Shown here: piece after piece, positions 51,498 through 61,097 of the stretch
How the letters are laid out: the number at the start of each line of letters is the position of its first letter
How positions within the stretch are numbered: position 1 is the first letter of the stretch
NCBI GenBank assembly: GCA_021399435.1
Contig: JAJTUP010000054.1
Span: 248,001-312,000, forward strand
Source: Diaporthe sp. PMI_573
Lineage: Eukaryota > Ascomycota > Sordariomycetes > Diaporthales > Diaporthaceae
Length of the DNA stretch: 64,000 nucleotides
Direction of reading: 5' to 3'
Position numbers and translations under genes: made by a program
Notes under the pieces: generated by a model
What the model saw: the letters and a program-made list of their open reading frames with translations, nothing else
Database searches by the model: none
Told to the model about the DNA's origin: nothing

Positions 51498-53800
51498 TCA
51501 TCGCACGGTAGCTTCCTTTGCTTCGTGCGGTTCCTTTTTGTCCAGCCTATCCACAAACGCTTCGATTCGAATTCTGAGCGTATTTGTAGATATGAGGCGT
51601 TCCAGGGCCTGGTTGGGGGTCTTCTTCGTACAGGCATCTGCCGGGTTGTCTTTGCCATCGATCCATCGTACCTCTGAGATCTCTTTCTTTTCGTACGACT
51701 CTCGGAGGGACATGATATCTATCATCAGTCTCTTCTCATCTGTAGTTCCTAGCTTGACTAGGCATTCGTACAGAGATCGTGAGTCTGAGCAGATCACCAG
51801 TGGGACTCGTGGTATGTTCAAAGAGTCTAGTATCCGGTTGAGCGTCGTACTAAGGGCAATCCCACTATCAAAGCCCGTAGTCATGCCATAGAGTTCACTA
51901 GCCAGAACGCTTCGTGTAACTCTTTTACACTTCGTAGAGCTCCAGTGGATGATATTGCCCTGGATCTCAAAGTCATTCTCCGTACGACCTGTTTCCGTAG
52001 CCAGCACGATGATGAACCCTAGCTGTGAGCTTAGGTCCTTGTTGTTTGCAAAAGATCCATCTGTGAAGATGTACAGTTTTGCTCGTGCGAGGTCAAGTGG
52101 CACATATGTTAGACCCCTGGATGGGTTCCTCATTTGCCACTCTATTCGCGCGTTCAGAGCCTCGATGTCTTTTTCCTCTGGCTCTTTGACTTGTGCTGCT
52201 GCTGATAGGTCGTACGAAGCCTCGGGTTGGCAGATGGAAGCAATGTATGCTCCCCTTGCCCTTTGGGCTATGTACTGTTGAGGTGCGTCTTCCGCACGAG
52301 GGTCAACCAGGCTGAGTTGACTCGCCTGTCCCTTTTGTACGAAGGTGATGTTCTCCCCTTCGAGACTAATTCTGCCTCCGTTGAACTCAATTGGTTGTTC
52401 TGGGGTCAGAATAGTCTTGGGCTTCGCACGGAAGTTCTTCTTCCTCAACTCCTCCTCCTCCTTGTGCGAGAAGGGCTCAGTTGCAAAAGTAAAGGTATCG
52501 TCTGTTTGCATACCTGTGATAGCAAAGTTCTCTGGGCCATCTGTGGTATATAGCAAACATGGGTCGTACGTAGAGATCTTCATCCCTAGGGCCTCTGTGT
52601 GGTGCGAATGGTATGTTTTGAACCAGTAGAGCCCTGATTCTGCAAGTCCGTACAATGGTTTCGAGATCAAGAGGACTGTTCCTTCGGGGTACCTCTCCTC
52701 AAGCTCTGTAGGCAATCGTGCGATGATCGTTCTGGTCAACCTGTCCTCAGATTGAGTATATGCTTGGGTGATATCCCTGAGTTCCCCTTGTGCCCCAAAG
52801 TCTCGTACGAGGGTAGGGCCTAAGGCAAAGATCAGCCTCTGGCTCATCCTCTGAATAGTTGGGGCCTGGGTGAGGATGGCTTGTTTTTCTTTATCCCCAT
52901 AGCCTTGTACGACCAGCCTGGATTTCTCTATAGGCTTGGTAGACTTGTTCTTGATCTCTCGTACCATTCGCGTCTTGTATACTCGAAGCCCTTTGTGAAT
53001 TCCCTCTGGTTTGTATCGTACGAAGGAAAACACATTTTCATTTGCAAGGGCATTCAGTTCCAGAGCATCTGATTCCTCAAAGGGACCTCCTGGCACATTG
53101 ATAACGTTATCCGCACGGAGTTTGAGGGCTAACTCGAAGTTATCCTTCTCCTTCTGGGTCAAGAATACTTGGAAGTATCGTGCGGTTGTTTTCCGAGGTC
53201 GTCCTCGCCTCCTTGGCTGCTCTGGCTCTGGTCGCACGACGATCTCGTCTTGGACCTCATCAGGCTGTGTCTCCGCACGATGATATGCCTTAGCTTGGGT
53301 AGCTCGAAAGGTTGCAGGTCCATTGACTGTTTCGATAGTCAAATTGTGCTCATCTTTGGCCTTGAGTTCGTGCGGTCCAGTCCATCCCTTGTTTTCTCTC
53401 CAAATCATCACTTCGGCGCCTAATGGTAGGGAGAGAACTTCGTGTAGATCTGGGCCGTTTCTTGTGTTGATCGCGCGGTTGATCTCTACCTCTGCGCGAA
53501 TCTTTCGGAGCATCTTCATGGCCTTCTGAATTGCTTCCGCACGAAGTGTGATTTCCGGCGATGGTGGTGAGTCTTGGTTGATTCGGGGGTATGCCCCGAA
53601 AACAAGAAGGGTTGGGACGATACCATTTGGGCCAGCAGTATCGTTGAGAGCTTTGACTGCCATCTGGAGTATAGTCTCCTTGTCTGTAATATGGCCGATT
53701 TCTTGGGTAAGAATATCGTACGCCCTCCGGAGAGGAGCGTGTAGTCTCTCAACTTTCCCAACTGCCCAATGTGCCTCAACTGGCATCTCTTGGGGTCCAT
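51498..53800 (-). CDS. Copia pol remnant: integrase end, reverse transcriptase, RNase H
   Basis: The frame is open further upstream (to 54131) but becomes recognisable only from about 53795: PQEMPVEAHWAVGKVERLHA, the segment holding the third catalytic residue (E) of integrase, then MAVKALNDTAGPNGIVPTL. RT is complete: TQAPTIQRMSQRLIFALG, ELRDITQAYTQSEDRLTR, ISKPLYGLAESGLYWFKTYH and the active-site variant GMQTDDTF (QTDD instead of YVDD). RNase H follows with IFTDGSFANNKDLSSQLGF and ICSDSRSLYECL, ending near the 3' LTR. The first two integrase Asp residues and the zinc domain are missing because protease joins straight to this segment. The product could not integrate DNA by itself. Confidence 0.85.
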
Positions 53801-55914
53801 GAGATCTTCGCGCGAGGGTTCTCACGTAAATATGCAAGCACTTGGGCCTTGCCAACTGTCGAGACCTTCGCAGCTCCAGTATCCCACAGTTCTCCCTGAT
53901 ACTTCGTACTATAGGGATTGTGTAGCACGAATTGGGTTGCTTCTGTGGTCTTTGGGGCTGTGTATATGTCTTCTCCGGTCGTACGGTGGAAGAAAGCAGC
54001 ATCGAGGAGGTAACTAGAGGAGCCCTCGGTTGCCTGGCCCTCAGAGTCCTCCTCGTCCGAGCTCTCTGCCATGCTCCGCACTTGGTTCTCACCTTCGTAC
54101 TTAAGAAGAAAGCTCTCAAAGCCTTTCTCACCTAAGTCGTACGGAGGTTCCTCCCCCATAACCTGACAGGCTTGGAGGTATTGGTCTCTCGTACGCTTCC
54201 TCTCAGCCTCTGGATGGTTTGTAGACCAACAGCCTTCCTTCTTGCACACAAAGCACCTCTTGTTTTTGAAGGTGCGGCTTCTGAAGGGCTGTCTGGAAGA
54301 AGATCCTGCACGATAGGGAATGGTTGCCTGTCCCTGATAGTTCACAGGCCTCCCTTTTCCGTACGATATCCTCTGGCGGTCTTTGAAAGGTGCTCTGTAC
54401 CGCCTGTCCACAAAGTTGATTTCAGGGGCTGCTTCGTGCGCAAACTGGCGAGTAGTTGTCTTCCTGTCTTGGGCTACTTGAATAGCTCCTCGAAGGTCTG
54501 AAAAGAGACCTTCGCACGTAGGCTTTTGCTGCATGATAGCCAGTTCGAACTCCGGCACTCCTCGGCATGCTCGAACTACAGCCGTGCGAAGGGGGATCTC
54601 TCCTTGGTACCCTTGTCCTAGGGCCCTTTGTACGAGCTGTAGTCGATCCAAGAGCATCTCTAGTACCTCGACTTGTTTCTTGTCGGGATTCTCCTGTTTG
54701 AGTTGTACGAAAGAGAGCGTAGTCCAGTCTGCCCAGTATTGGTTGTGATTGGTGTTGGTGTTAAAGTGCATATCCATGAGGGTATATACTTCGTCCCAAC
54801 GCCTTTCTGGGCCAATATGTTCTAGCCAGAAGTCGTACGCACGGTCTTCTAAGATAATAGGGAAGACAGCGTGATATTGATCCTCTCGTACGCCGGTGTG
54901 GCGACATGTTGCGATGAATGCTCGAGTCTTATCGTATAGCAAATCGTACGGCTTCCCAGTATAGTTTCGCTTCTTGTTCCAATGCTTTGAAAATTGTGAG
55001 CTTTGCTGTGGCTCAATTGGGCTATTGTAAACAATCCGTGTTGGGGGAAGGTCGTACCCATTGCTCCGAGCAGGTATAGGTCGCGTTATGTCTTCCGTGC
55101 GAGGTAGTTGTGGGTATGCTTCCACCTCGTGCGAAAACCGTGCTCCCGGGGGTGCTTGTCGTACAGCCTGTGAATCCACCGTTTGTGGCCTCGGCATATA
55201 TCCTGGCTCTTGACTTCCATTATATACGCTTCGTGCGGGTGGGCTTCTGTACTCGGCTGGTGCTGGGGGACTCTGGTGTGTCTCTACCGTAGGCTGAATG
55301 TTCTCAGAATATACGCCTTGCGGTTCTGTTCGCGCGAGGGACTCTTGGGCAACACGGTCACCTGGTTCTTCCCCAGCGAGAGGGTCTCGGGTTTGTATCG
55401 GAACAGGAGTTCGTTCCTGGAACCGTACGGGTTGTTTCCCCTTGCTAGCCCGTGCCTGGGCCTCCCGAGCTTCCTCTTCTTCGATTTCCTCTAGGGTCTT
55501 CTCTACCAGGCGGCGTATTCGTTCTCCATATCTTCGTGCGGGTGGGACTTCGATTCCCTTGTTTGTAAGGGCCTCAATCAGCTCCTTTAGGAACAGACGA
55601 TCCACTGTGTTGTATTGGACCTCGGTCCATCCCTCAAAGTCCTCGCACAAAGATATTTGGAGATTTCTTCTAGATATTCCCATTGTTCTTATTTCCCATG
55701 TAAGCCGTGCGATGTATGTGTTCAGCTCGGCTTCCGTGGGAGCGTTGTGAGGGTCAATTGGGTTAAACCATATCTCGAGGTTCGTACGGCTCCGCCATAC
55801 TGACATCGGGATAGTGCTTTCCCCTCGAACTTCTTCGTATGTCAGCTGGTGATGGATTTGGCTATTGCTCGCCTCAGTCTGGGACTGTTCTTCCGGAGTT
55901 GTCGGGTTTGACAT
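53776..55914 (-). CDS. Copia element 2 gag-protease, 712 aa
   Basis: Starts MSNPTTPEEQSQTEASN. The N-terminal 150 residues are helical; a long proline-rich linker follows (PPAPAEYRSPPARSVYNG). The capsid-like domain (about 330-480) contains DLLYDKTRAFIATCRHTGV and YDFWLEHIGPERRWDEVYTL. A zinc knuckle variant CFVCKKEGCWSTNHP lies near residue 580. An aspartyl protease site YQGELWDTGAAKVSTVGKAQ (DTGA) is near residue 680. The frame then ends after 30 more residues (KISWTPRDAS-stop) at the deletion junction. Much larger than the gag of Copia element 1 and not visibly similar to it. Confidence 0.85.
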   Translation of the reverse strand: MSNPTTPEEQSQTEASNSQIHHQLTYEEVRGESTIPMSVWRSRTNLEIWFNPIDPHNAPTEAELNTYIARLTWEIRTMGISRRNLQISLCEDFEGWTEVQYNTVDRLFLKELIEALTNKGIEVPPARRYGERIRRLVEKTLEEIEEEEAREAQARASKGKQPVRFQERTPVPIQTRDPLAGEEPGDRVAQESLARTEPQGVYSENIQPTVETHQSPPAPAEYRSPPARSVYNGSQEPGYMPRPQTVDSQAVRQAPPGARFSHEVEAYPQLPRTEDITRPIPARSNGYDLPPTRIVYNSPIEPQQSSQFSKHWNKKRNYTGKPYDLLYDKTRAFIATCRHTGVREDQYHAVFPIILEDRAYDFWLEHIGPERRWDEVYTLMDMHFNTNTNHNQYWADWTTLSFVQLKQENPDKKQVEVLEMLLDRLQLVQRALGQGYQGEIPLRTAVVRACRGVPEFELAIMQQKPTCEGLFSDLRGAIQVAQDRKTTTRQFAHEAAPEINFVDRRYRAPFKDRQRISYGKGRPVNYQGQATIPYRAGSSSRQPFRSRTFKNKRCFVCKKEGCWSTNHPEAERKRTRDQYLQACQVMGEEPPYDLGEKGFESFLLKYEGENQVRSMAESSDEEDSEGQATEGSSSYLLDAAFFHRTTGEDIYTAPKTTEATQFVLHNPYSTKYQGELWDTGAAKVSTVGKAQVLAYLRENPRAKISWTPRDAS

Positions 55915-56029
55915 GGTGGTGGTCTTCGCGTCGTATCGTGCGAATCGAGTTGTTGATATATATATTGACTATGTCGTCTCGTATAGTCTGGGGTTGTATA
56001 GTTGTGCAATGGCGCACACCTTGCTACTC

Positions 56030-56168
56030 TTTCTCGTACGATCTCAGCCTTCACAATAGTGAAGACCTTCTCAAGCAAAAGAATTGAGTAGTTTAGTCGT
56101 CTAGAAGTGCTTCTTTCTCGTACGATCTCAGCTTCTACCGTAGTAGACGCCTTCTCAAGCAAAAGAAA
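56030..56168 (-). repeat. Two 84-base-spaced leader repeats with hairpins
   Basis: In the 5' leader of Copia element 2, TTTCTCGTACGATCTCAGC recurs at 56030 and 56114, and CTTCTCAAGCAAAAGAA recurs near 56067 and 56151. Between these conserved parts lie different short hairpins: CTTCAC-AATA-GTGAAG and TCTAC-CGTA-GTAGA. Confidence 0.85.
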
Positions 56169-56316
56169 GAAGTACTCCTGGGATTTAGCACAAGCGCACG
56201 ATTCCCGACTCTCCCGAGGCAGCACTGCTGCAATCTCCTCAGGCTAGTCGTCTTTGTGCGAGCCTCGTCTCTTCACTCTTGCCAATCTGTGAATTGCCAA
56301 GCAATCCACTGATCAG

Positions 56317-56519
56317 TGTTGAATGGCCTTTGCCATATGGCGATAGTACGTACGTACGTAGGGGTCTGTTGGTTGGTTCTGATTGTATTGCTTGCTTAGG
56401 GAAACGGGTGTACTTCGTACGAAGGGGAAGAGGCCACTCTTCCCTAGCCGGGCCCCCGGCTGACTAAGCACACCCAACCTATCGAACTACGTGCGATCCA
56501 ACCAGGTGCTATTCCAACA
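56317..56519 (-). repeat. 5' LTR of Copia element 2
   Basis: 203 bp, one difference from 50855-51057. Drives the minus-strand transcript. Confidence 0.93.
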
Positions 56520-56727
56520 GATAAGGGTTATAGAAATCATGAGGGAATTCGTAGCAATGGTGGGCTGACCATGCTGTTTGGTATTCTTCTGACAAGACAT
56601 CTAACTGGACGTTTGGCTTAAATAATACCCACAATTCCTGTAATTTGGGAATGAGGTCAAGAAAGTCGAAGACGCTGTCGCCGTGGTCCAGAACAATCCT
56701 CTCGAGGCAGAGAACATTTTCTGTCAT
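56520..56727 (-). pseudogene. Unidentified coding fragment ending at the Copia LTR
   Basis: Minus-strand frame MTENVLCLERIVLDHGDSV, FDFLDLIPKLQELWVLF and SAHHCYEFPHDFYNPYL continues into the LTR and stops after two residues. It looks like real protein with leucine-rich spacing, possibly the end of an F-box/LRR-like protein, but this is a guess. No continuation is found on the other side of the element at 50854. Confidence 0.25.
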
Positions 56728-56744
56728 CCAAAATTAGCCTTCTA

Positions 56745-56873
56745 ACACAGATTGCTCTACACACACCACTCGAATCCAGATAATCTGGGTACCAAAAGAT
56801 AGAGCACATTTGTAGCTATCCTTTGGTACCCAGATTCCTTGGATTCGGGTAGTCTGTGTAGAGCAATCTGTGT
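56745..56873. mobile_element. Foldback MITE, 129 bp, with TA duplication
   Basis: Nearly the whole element is an inverted repeat: 56745-56802 pairs with 56817-56873 with about 85-90 percent identity around a spacer of about 15 bases. Both ends read ACACAGATTGCTCTACACA inward and are flanked by TA (56743-56744, 56874-56875), as in Tc1/mariner/pogo-derived MITEs. Its ends do not match the pogo element at 4418-6328. Confidence 0.85.
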
Positions 56874-57390
56874 TATGCTGTTGAAATGACAGTGTGCATA
56901 CAAATTGGGCGTGCGACGACACGTCCGTGTCACTAGTGTGGTTCTGGTACTGTCGAATACAAACCAGTGTAATTCCGATGTGACGAGGCGATAAGGTTAG
57001 CCTACACATCTGTCAGCTCACGTAAATTGAAGACCAAGCACATGGCCGAATAAGAGGCCTAAATGAGACTTTTTTTAAACCAAAAACATTATACAATACT
57101 ATACTATACTGTAGCAAGATAGGTAGAGTCTATATGCAGGGTCTATATTTCTCTTTACTTAGATGAAATCCTCGGTATCCTGGAACACTTAGCTTTTCCT
57201 CCTGTAGATAAACCTCATTATCTTAAAAAGGCTGAAATTAAAGGTTGGAAAAAGTAAGAAAAAAAGTACTATACTGTATGTAGTTTATTTACGAAACGGA
57301 ATTTGTGTTATGTACTTTGCTTTCAAGTCTATGTAAATCAAAAGATATGAATGTTCATGAAATTATTTAGCAAAGGTAACCTCTGTACAG

Positions 57391-57590
57391 TGTCACGGCC
57401 AGCACGAGATGCAGCATGGGAGCTGGGTCTATTGGCGCTATCAACGAATATTCTAAGCTGAGGAGAGGAGAAGAAGGGGAGAGCGAAGCTCTGGCGGTCT
57501 CTGGCTCGCGAAGTCTTGACGCGACTGTGGGGCTAAGGGTTAGGGTCCTTGTGACGGCCAGGTGGCTTGCCTACCATGGCTGCCGTCACA
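57391..57590 (-). repeat. 3' LTR of chromovirus-type element
   Basis: 200 bp, TGTGACGGCAGCC...CTGGCCGTGACA on the minus strand; related to 37616-37818. Confidence 0.88.
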
Positions 57591-57642
57591 CTACCCCCCT
57601 CCAAAACGCAGACACCGGGACGGTTTCGCGTAGCTAGTGACG

Positions 57643-58809
57643 TTATGTATGCCGTCTAGACCTGCTCTGCTTGCCTGTCTTTTCTGCCCTGTTATCGTCC
57701 GGGTGGTCGTCGTCTTCCTCGTCTGCTGCTGCAGACCGAATCCATTTTTGCAGTCGTAGCGGTGGACCGGGCGCTTCTGGGTGTTCTCGATGGAAGGTCT
57801 CTAGGGCTATTGCCGCGTTCTTGAAGTTCTCGGCAGGGTACCAAGTGTCGTCAGGGTCGCATCCTCGCCAGGCCACCTGGTACTGCAGTTCTCTGTTGCG
57901 GCCGTGGAGTCGGCTCTGTTTGATTTGTTCGACCTCGAACTCTGGTTCGCCATTGATTTCTTCTGGCGGGGGTGGTACCTGCACCTGCTGTGGCAACGGG
58001 TCGTCGTCGGCCTTCCTGAGCCGGTCGGCGTGGAACAGGTTGGGCATCTTATACGAAGCTGGAAGGTCGAGGACGTAACTGTGGCCTCTTTCCTCTAGAA
58101 TCTCAAAGGGGCCTACGAACTGCGAGTCGAGGCGGGTGGTTGGAGTCTGTGTTGAGAATCCCTTCTTTCGCAGGAAGACCTTGTCGTGAACCTTAAAGTT
58201 CACCGGGCGACGCTTCTTGTTTGCCTGGGCCTTCTGTTTCTCCTGCGTGCTGGCGGCGGCACGCCGGGCGAGTTCCTGCACCTCCTTGGTCTGTCTGACC
58301 AGCTTAAGGGCCCTCTCGGCTGGTCCTGCTGTTGCCTCTGCTGTGCTTGGGTCCAAAGACAACGGGTTCCGTATGTCCTTGCCTAGCATGACCTTTAGTG
58401 GTGACATATCGATTGCGGAGTGCCACGACGAGTTGTGCGCGAAATCAAGGGCTGGCAGGTGTACACTCCAATCGTCTTGGTACTTGTCGATGTAAAACCG
58501 TAGCCGCTGGTCCAGCTCCTGGTTCGTGAACTCAATCGCACCTTGAGTCTGGGGGTGGTAGGTGCTCCCGCGCCGATGCTTTGTTCCCGTCAGCTCGTTC
58601 AGCTTTGCGAGAAAGGCTGAGACAAAAGGTCCGGCATTATCACTGATCCAGATCGTCGGCAATCCTAGGAAACGGTACAGATAGCGATAGTATCTCGTGG
58701 CCAGTGTCTCCGCTGTATCGGTCTTCTTCCCCGGAAGTGTGGCCAGGAGTCTGCTTAGCTTGCACACAAAGCCCCATACGTAGTCGTACCCAAATCGGTC
58801 CTTAGGCAT
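57643..58809 (-). CDS. Pol fragment: integrase C-terminal half plus chromodomain, 388 aa
   Basis: Begins MPKDRFGYDYVWGFVCKLSR, inside the integrase core just after its first Asp. The second Asp lies in TIWISDNAGPFVSAFLAKL and the Glu position in TYHPQTQGAIEFTNQELDQ. The GPF/Y region VGPFEILEERGHSYVLDLP follows. A C-terminal chromodomain reads EFEVEQIKQSRLHGRNRELQ then YQVAWRGCDPDDTWYPAENF, the hallmark of chromoviruses, which target chromatin marks when integrating. The first catalytic Asp, RT and protease are missing. Confidence 0.9.
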   Translation of the reverse strand: MPKDRFGYDYVWGFVCKLSRLLATLPGKKTDTAETLATRYYRYLYRFLGLPTIWISDNAGPFVSAFLAKLNELTGTKHRRGSTYHPQTQGAIEFTNQELDQRLRFYIDKYQDDWSVHLPALDFAHNSSWHSAIDMSPLKVMLGKDIRNPLSLDPSTAEATAGPAERALKLVRQTKEVQELARRAAASTQEKQKAQANKKRRPVNFKVHDKVFLRKKGFSTQTPTTRLDSQFVGPFEILEERGHSYVLDLPASYKMPNLFHADRLRKADDDPLPQQVQVPPPPEEINGEPEFEVEQIKQSRLHGRNRELQYQVAWRGCDPDDTWYPAENFKNAAIALETFHREHPEAPGPPLRLQKWIRSAAADEEDDDHPDDNRAEKTGKQSRSRRHT

Positions 58810-58812
58810 TGT

Positions 58813-59362
58813 CTTGCCGTCAACGACAACATATTCCCAGACAACCAGTATGTCTTGGGAGTGTCAGGGCGAGAGTACCTCACGATCGGGTACATTTCAT
58901 CTTTCATGTACGAAAAATCTGGAGGACAGAAGGCGTCAGGGGCAGGGCGTGCTCATGGTCGGAGGGGAGAGACGTACATGCGCAAAGCAAGCTGCGCGAA
59001 CTACTATCGATGTCTTCAGGGAACTTGATGAAAGTGAACATGTCGGCAGTACCGGGGACCATTTCTACATGTCTGATGCGGGCCAGAGCATCCTCGTCAG
59101 AGTCGAGCAGCTCACTTCGTGTCCGAGCTCCGTGGGACTCTTCAGAAGAATCACTGTCTCCTGCAGCATGCTGCGGCCGTTGTATTCCCACAGCGGTAGC
59201 CGGGGAACGGCCCTTCACTCGACCAGGAAGAGCTCGTGTACGGGTATTCTTCCCCCGCATGACGTGACTCCGTATGAGCTTACGATCTCCAGCAGCCGTC
59301 TGACCATGGGCGTCGGCGGTGACAAAGACAAACCCCTTAGCCGCTCGTGGCCCCTTGAGCAT
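58813..59362 (-). pseudogene. Fungal regulator-like gene, 3'-truncated by the chromovirus fragment
   Basis: Exon 1 from ATG 59362 reads MLKGPRAAKGFVFVTADAHG then AAGDRKLIRSHVMRGKNTRT. This F-V-F-V...RSHVMRGKN pattern starts many fungal proteins related to C6-type transcription factors that lack the zinc cluster. It goes on with acidic D/E-rich spacers and PGTADMFTFIKFPEDIDS. A GTACGT donor near 58977 and a TCCAG acceptor near 58922 (intron of about 55 bases) lead to exon 2, YFSYMKDEMYPIVRYSR and KTYWLSGNMLSLTARQ, which then meets the retroelement at about 58812. Most of the protein is missing. Confidence 0.55.
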
Positions 59363-61097
59363 CGTTCCGTTGGAATGTACCGGTACCTTTGGACGGGGAT
59401 AGAATCTACCCGGGCACACCGTTGCAAAGCTGTTTGCCGGCAAGAAGTAAGTTTGCCAAGGTGCCAGTATCACTCAGATGGAAGCTAAACCACGGGTATC
59501 TGCCCAGGTGGGGCTGCAAGCGTGCTCCTGTCCGTATGGAGAATGTATATGGTGCCAAATATCGGCATAAAAATGGCGATGGGATGGGTGGCGGTATGTT
59601 CGGCTGGTTGTCGTCCGAATTAGGGAAACAATTGAAGGAGGTAAGTTGCAGAGAAATTCAGAAGATCCTTGCTGGGATATTTAGTTAGCCCCGGAGATAA
59701 GAGATAAGGCACTTCAACACCGGCGTGCCAAGATTCAGATTGTTTCCCTTTTGTGGCCTTAGCGTAAACGCTATGCCACCACCCGACGGTTTCGGATCCT
59801 CCTCCCTGCGAATCTAGTAGGTACCTTATGTCAGAGCTGTTCTCCAGCAAGGCTCTTTAGCTGTCACTATTCGTACTCGAAACTTTTCAAGTCTTACTCT
59901 CTGGTACCGGCTATGCAAAGCCCTTCTCTTAATTATGGTGTAAAGGCTTCCTATAGTACGTGTCCTGGATCCAACGACTGTCTACGAGGTTATGGTAGAG
60001 GATTCGAACTTCTGCTGCAGTATCTCCTCGACATTCCACTGTGGGTACTTTACAACTTACCTTTCAAGGTATTGTAGGGGTGGAGGATCTAATGGCAGAT
60101 TAAACATATCTTTGCATGTGACAGGTCTGTCGCAGCCCGCGACGCAGCTACTACGTAGATCTTGGGCACCGTCGCTTTATTAATAACTTCTTACCGTTTT
60201 AGGGAAACAATCAACTGGGCTTATAAAGCAGTGCCATGGCTTAGTGCAAAATGCTAGTCGCAGGTAGAGTTTTTGGATTGTTTACTTAATGAGGATAGGA
60301 TATTCGGTGCAAGCTAAGGCAAAACTAAGTTAGTCTAATCCAGGCATAGAAGCATGCAAGAGCCAAAGGTCCATGTTGTTTTTCACCTTGTAAATATTGA
60401 GCAGGCGGCCGGTTTCGAGCCCTCTTATACTGAAAAGTATTTCGCAGTAATGTAAATTCGGCAATTAGATGATGTCTTTCTAGTACGACTTAATCACTCT
60501 GTTTTGTCGTTAATTTGTTCAACTTTGACTGAGCTGTGGCAGAGCGCCAACTGTGATAAATTGTGGGCAAAGGTACGGCCAGCTGTCTCAAGTTCTCAAC
60601 CATGGGAGCCTGAACACAATCGTGTCTGCAGAGTGCAGACCTCAGCTTCTCCGTTCAATCTAGTAGTGCCTCAGAACGACGTGTTCCAAGATTTCCATAC
60701 CCACTTATCTAACACCGACAGCTCCATCGTGTCGTTGCATTTTCTCAGGATTGCGTCAAGAGCAGAGCGTCACCGCCCCATGCGCCCCACACCAGTGGCT
60801 GTTGATGAGAACACGCCATGGCAGTGGGATTTGAGTTATCCACCCCCATAATTTACGGGTCATAGACATGACACAGACACTTCATGTGCTTCGAGGCTTC
60901 CGGTTCCAGGCATGTGTGAGCTTGAGCTTATAAATCCGGCATTTAGTGGAACCGCTCTGTGGGAGCTCACACACACTGCTGGTGTAAAACGACTTGCTTC
61001 CTCTCTCAAACTGACAGTCACACATCATCAACCCACCACAGCAACACCATCCCATCCTCTTACTGCACAAGCCAGACTCCATAAGAAATCCATCGCA
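59363..61097. other. Intergenic, no gene recognised
   Basis: No recognisable coding region. Two tRNA B-box-like stretches (complement near 60000-60016; plus strand near 60406-60416) are not accompanied by a foldable tRNA. The last 130 bases hold the likely promoter of the SDR that follows. Confidence 0.35.

Larger units (their letters stand above)
50855..56519 (-). mobile_element. Copia-type retrotransposon 2 with integrase core deleted; CGYRCG-decorated
   Basis: Two 203-bp LTRs (50855-51057 and 56317-56519) differ at about one base (CCCCAGCC versus CCCTAGCC). The flanks GTAAT and GATAA do not match, so no target duplication is seen. Between them on the minus strand are leader, gag-protease and integrase-end/RT/RNase H. 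A palindromic hexamer CGYRCG recurs throughout (see findings). Confidence 0.9.
57391..58812 (-). mobile_element. Chromovirus-type Ty3/gypsy element, 3' end only
   Basis: Minus strand: integrase/chromodomain coding end (58809-57643), a purine tract AGGGGGGTAG at 57591-57600, then the LTR 57590-57391. Everything upstream is missing and is replaced directly by a regulator-like gene from 58813 on. Confidence 0.88.

Noticed and set aside
59995..60420. tRNA or tRNA-derived SINE
   Set aside because: B-box-like AGTTCGAATCC (minus) and GTTTCGAGCCC (plus) are present, but no cloverleaf with matching acceptor and anticodon stems could be folded.
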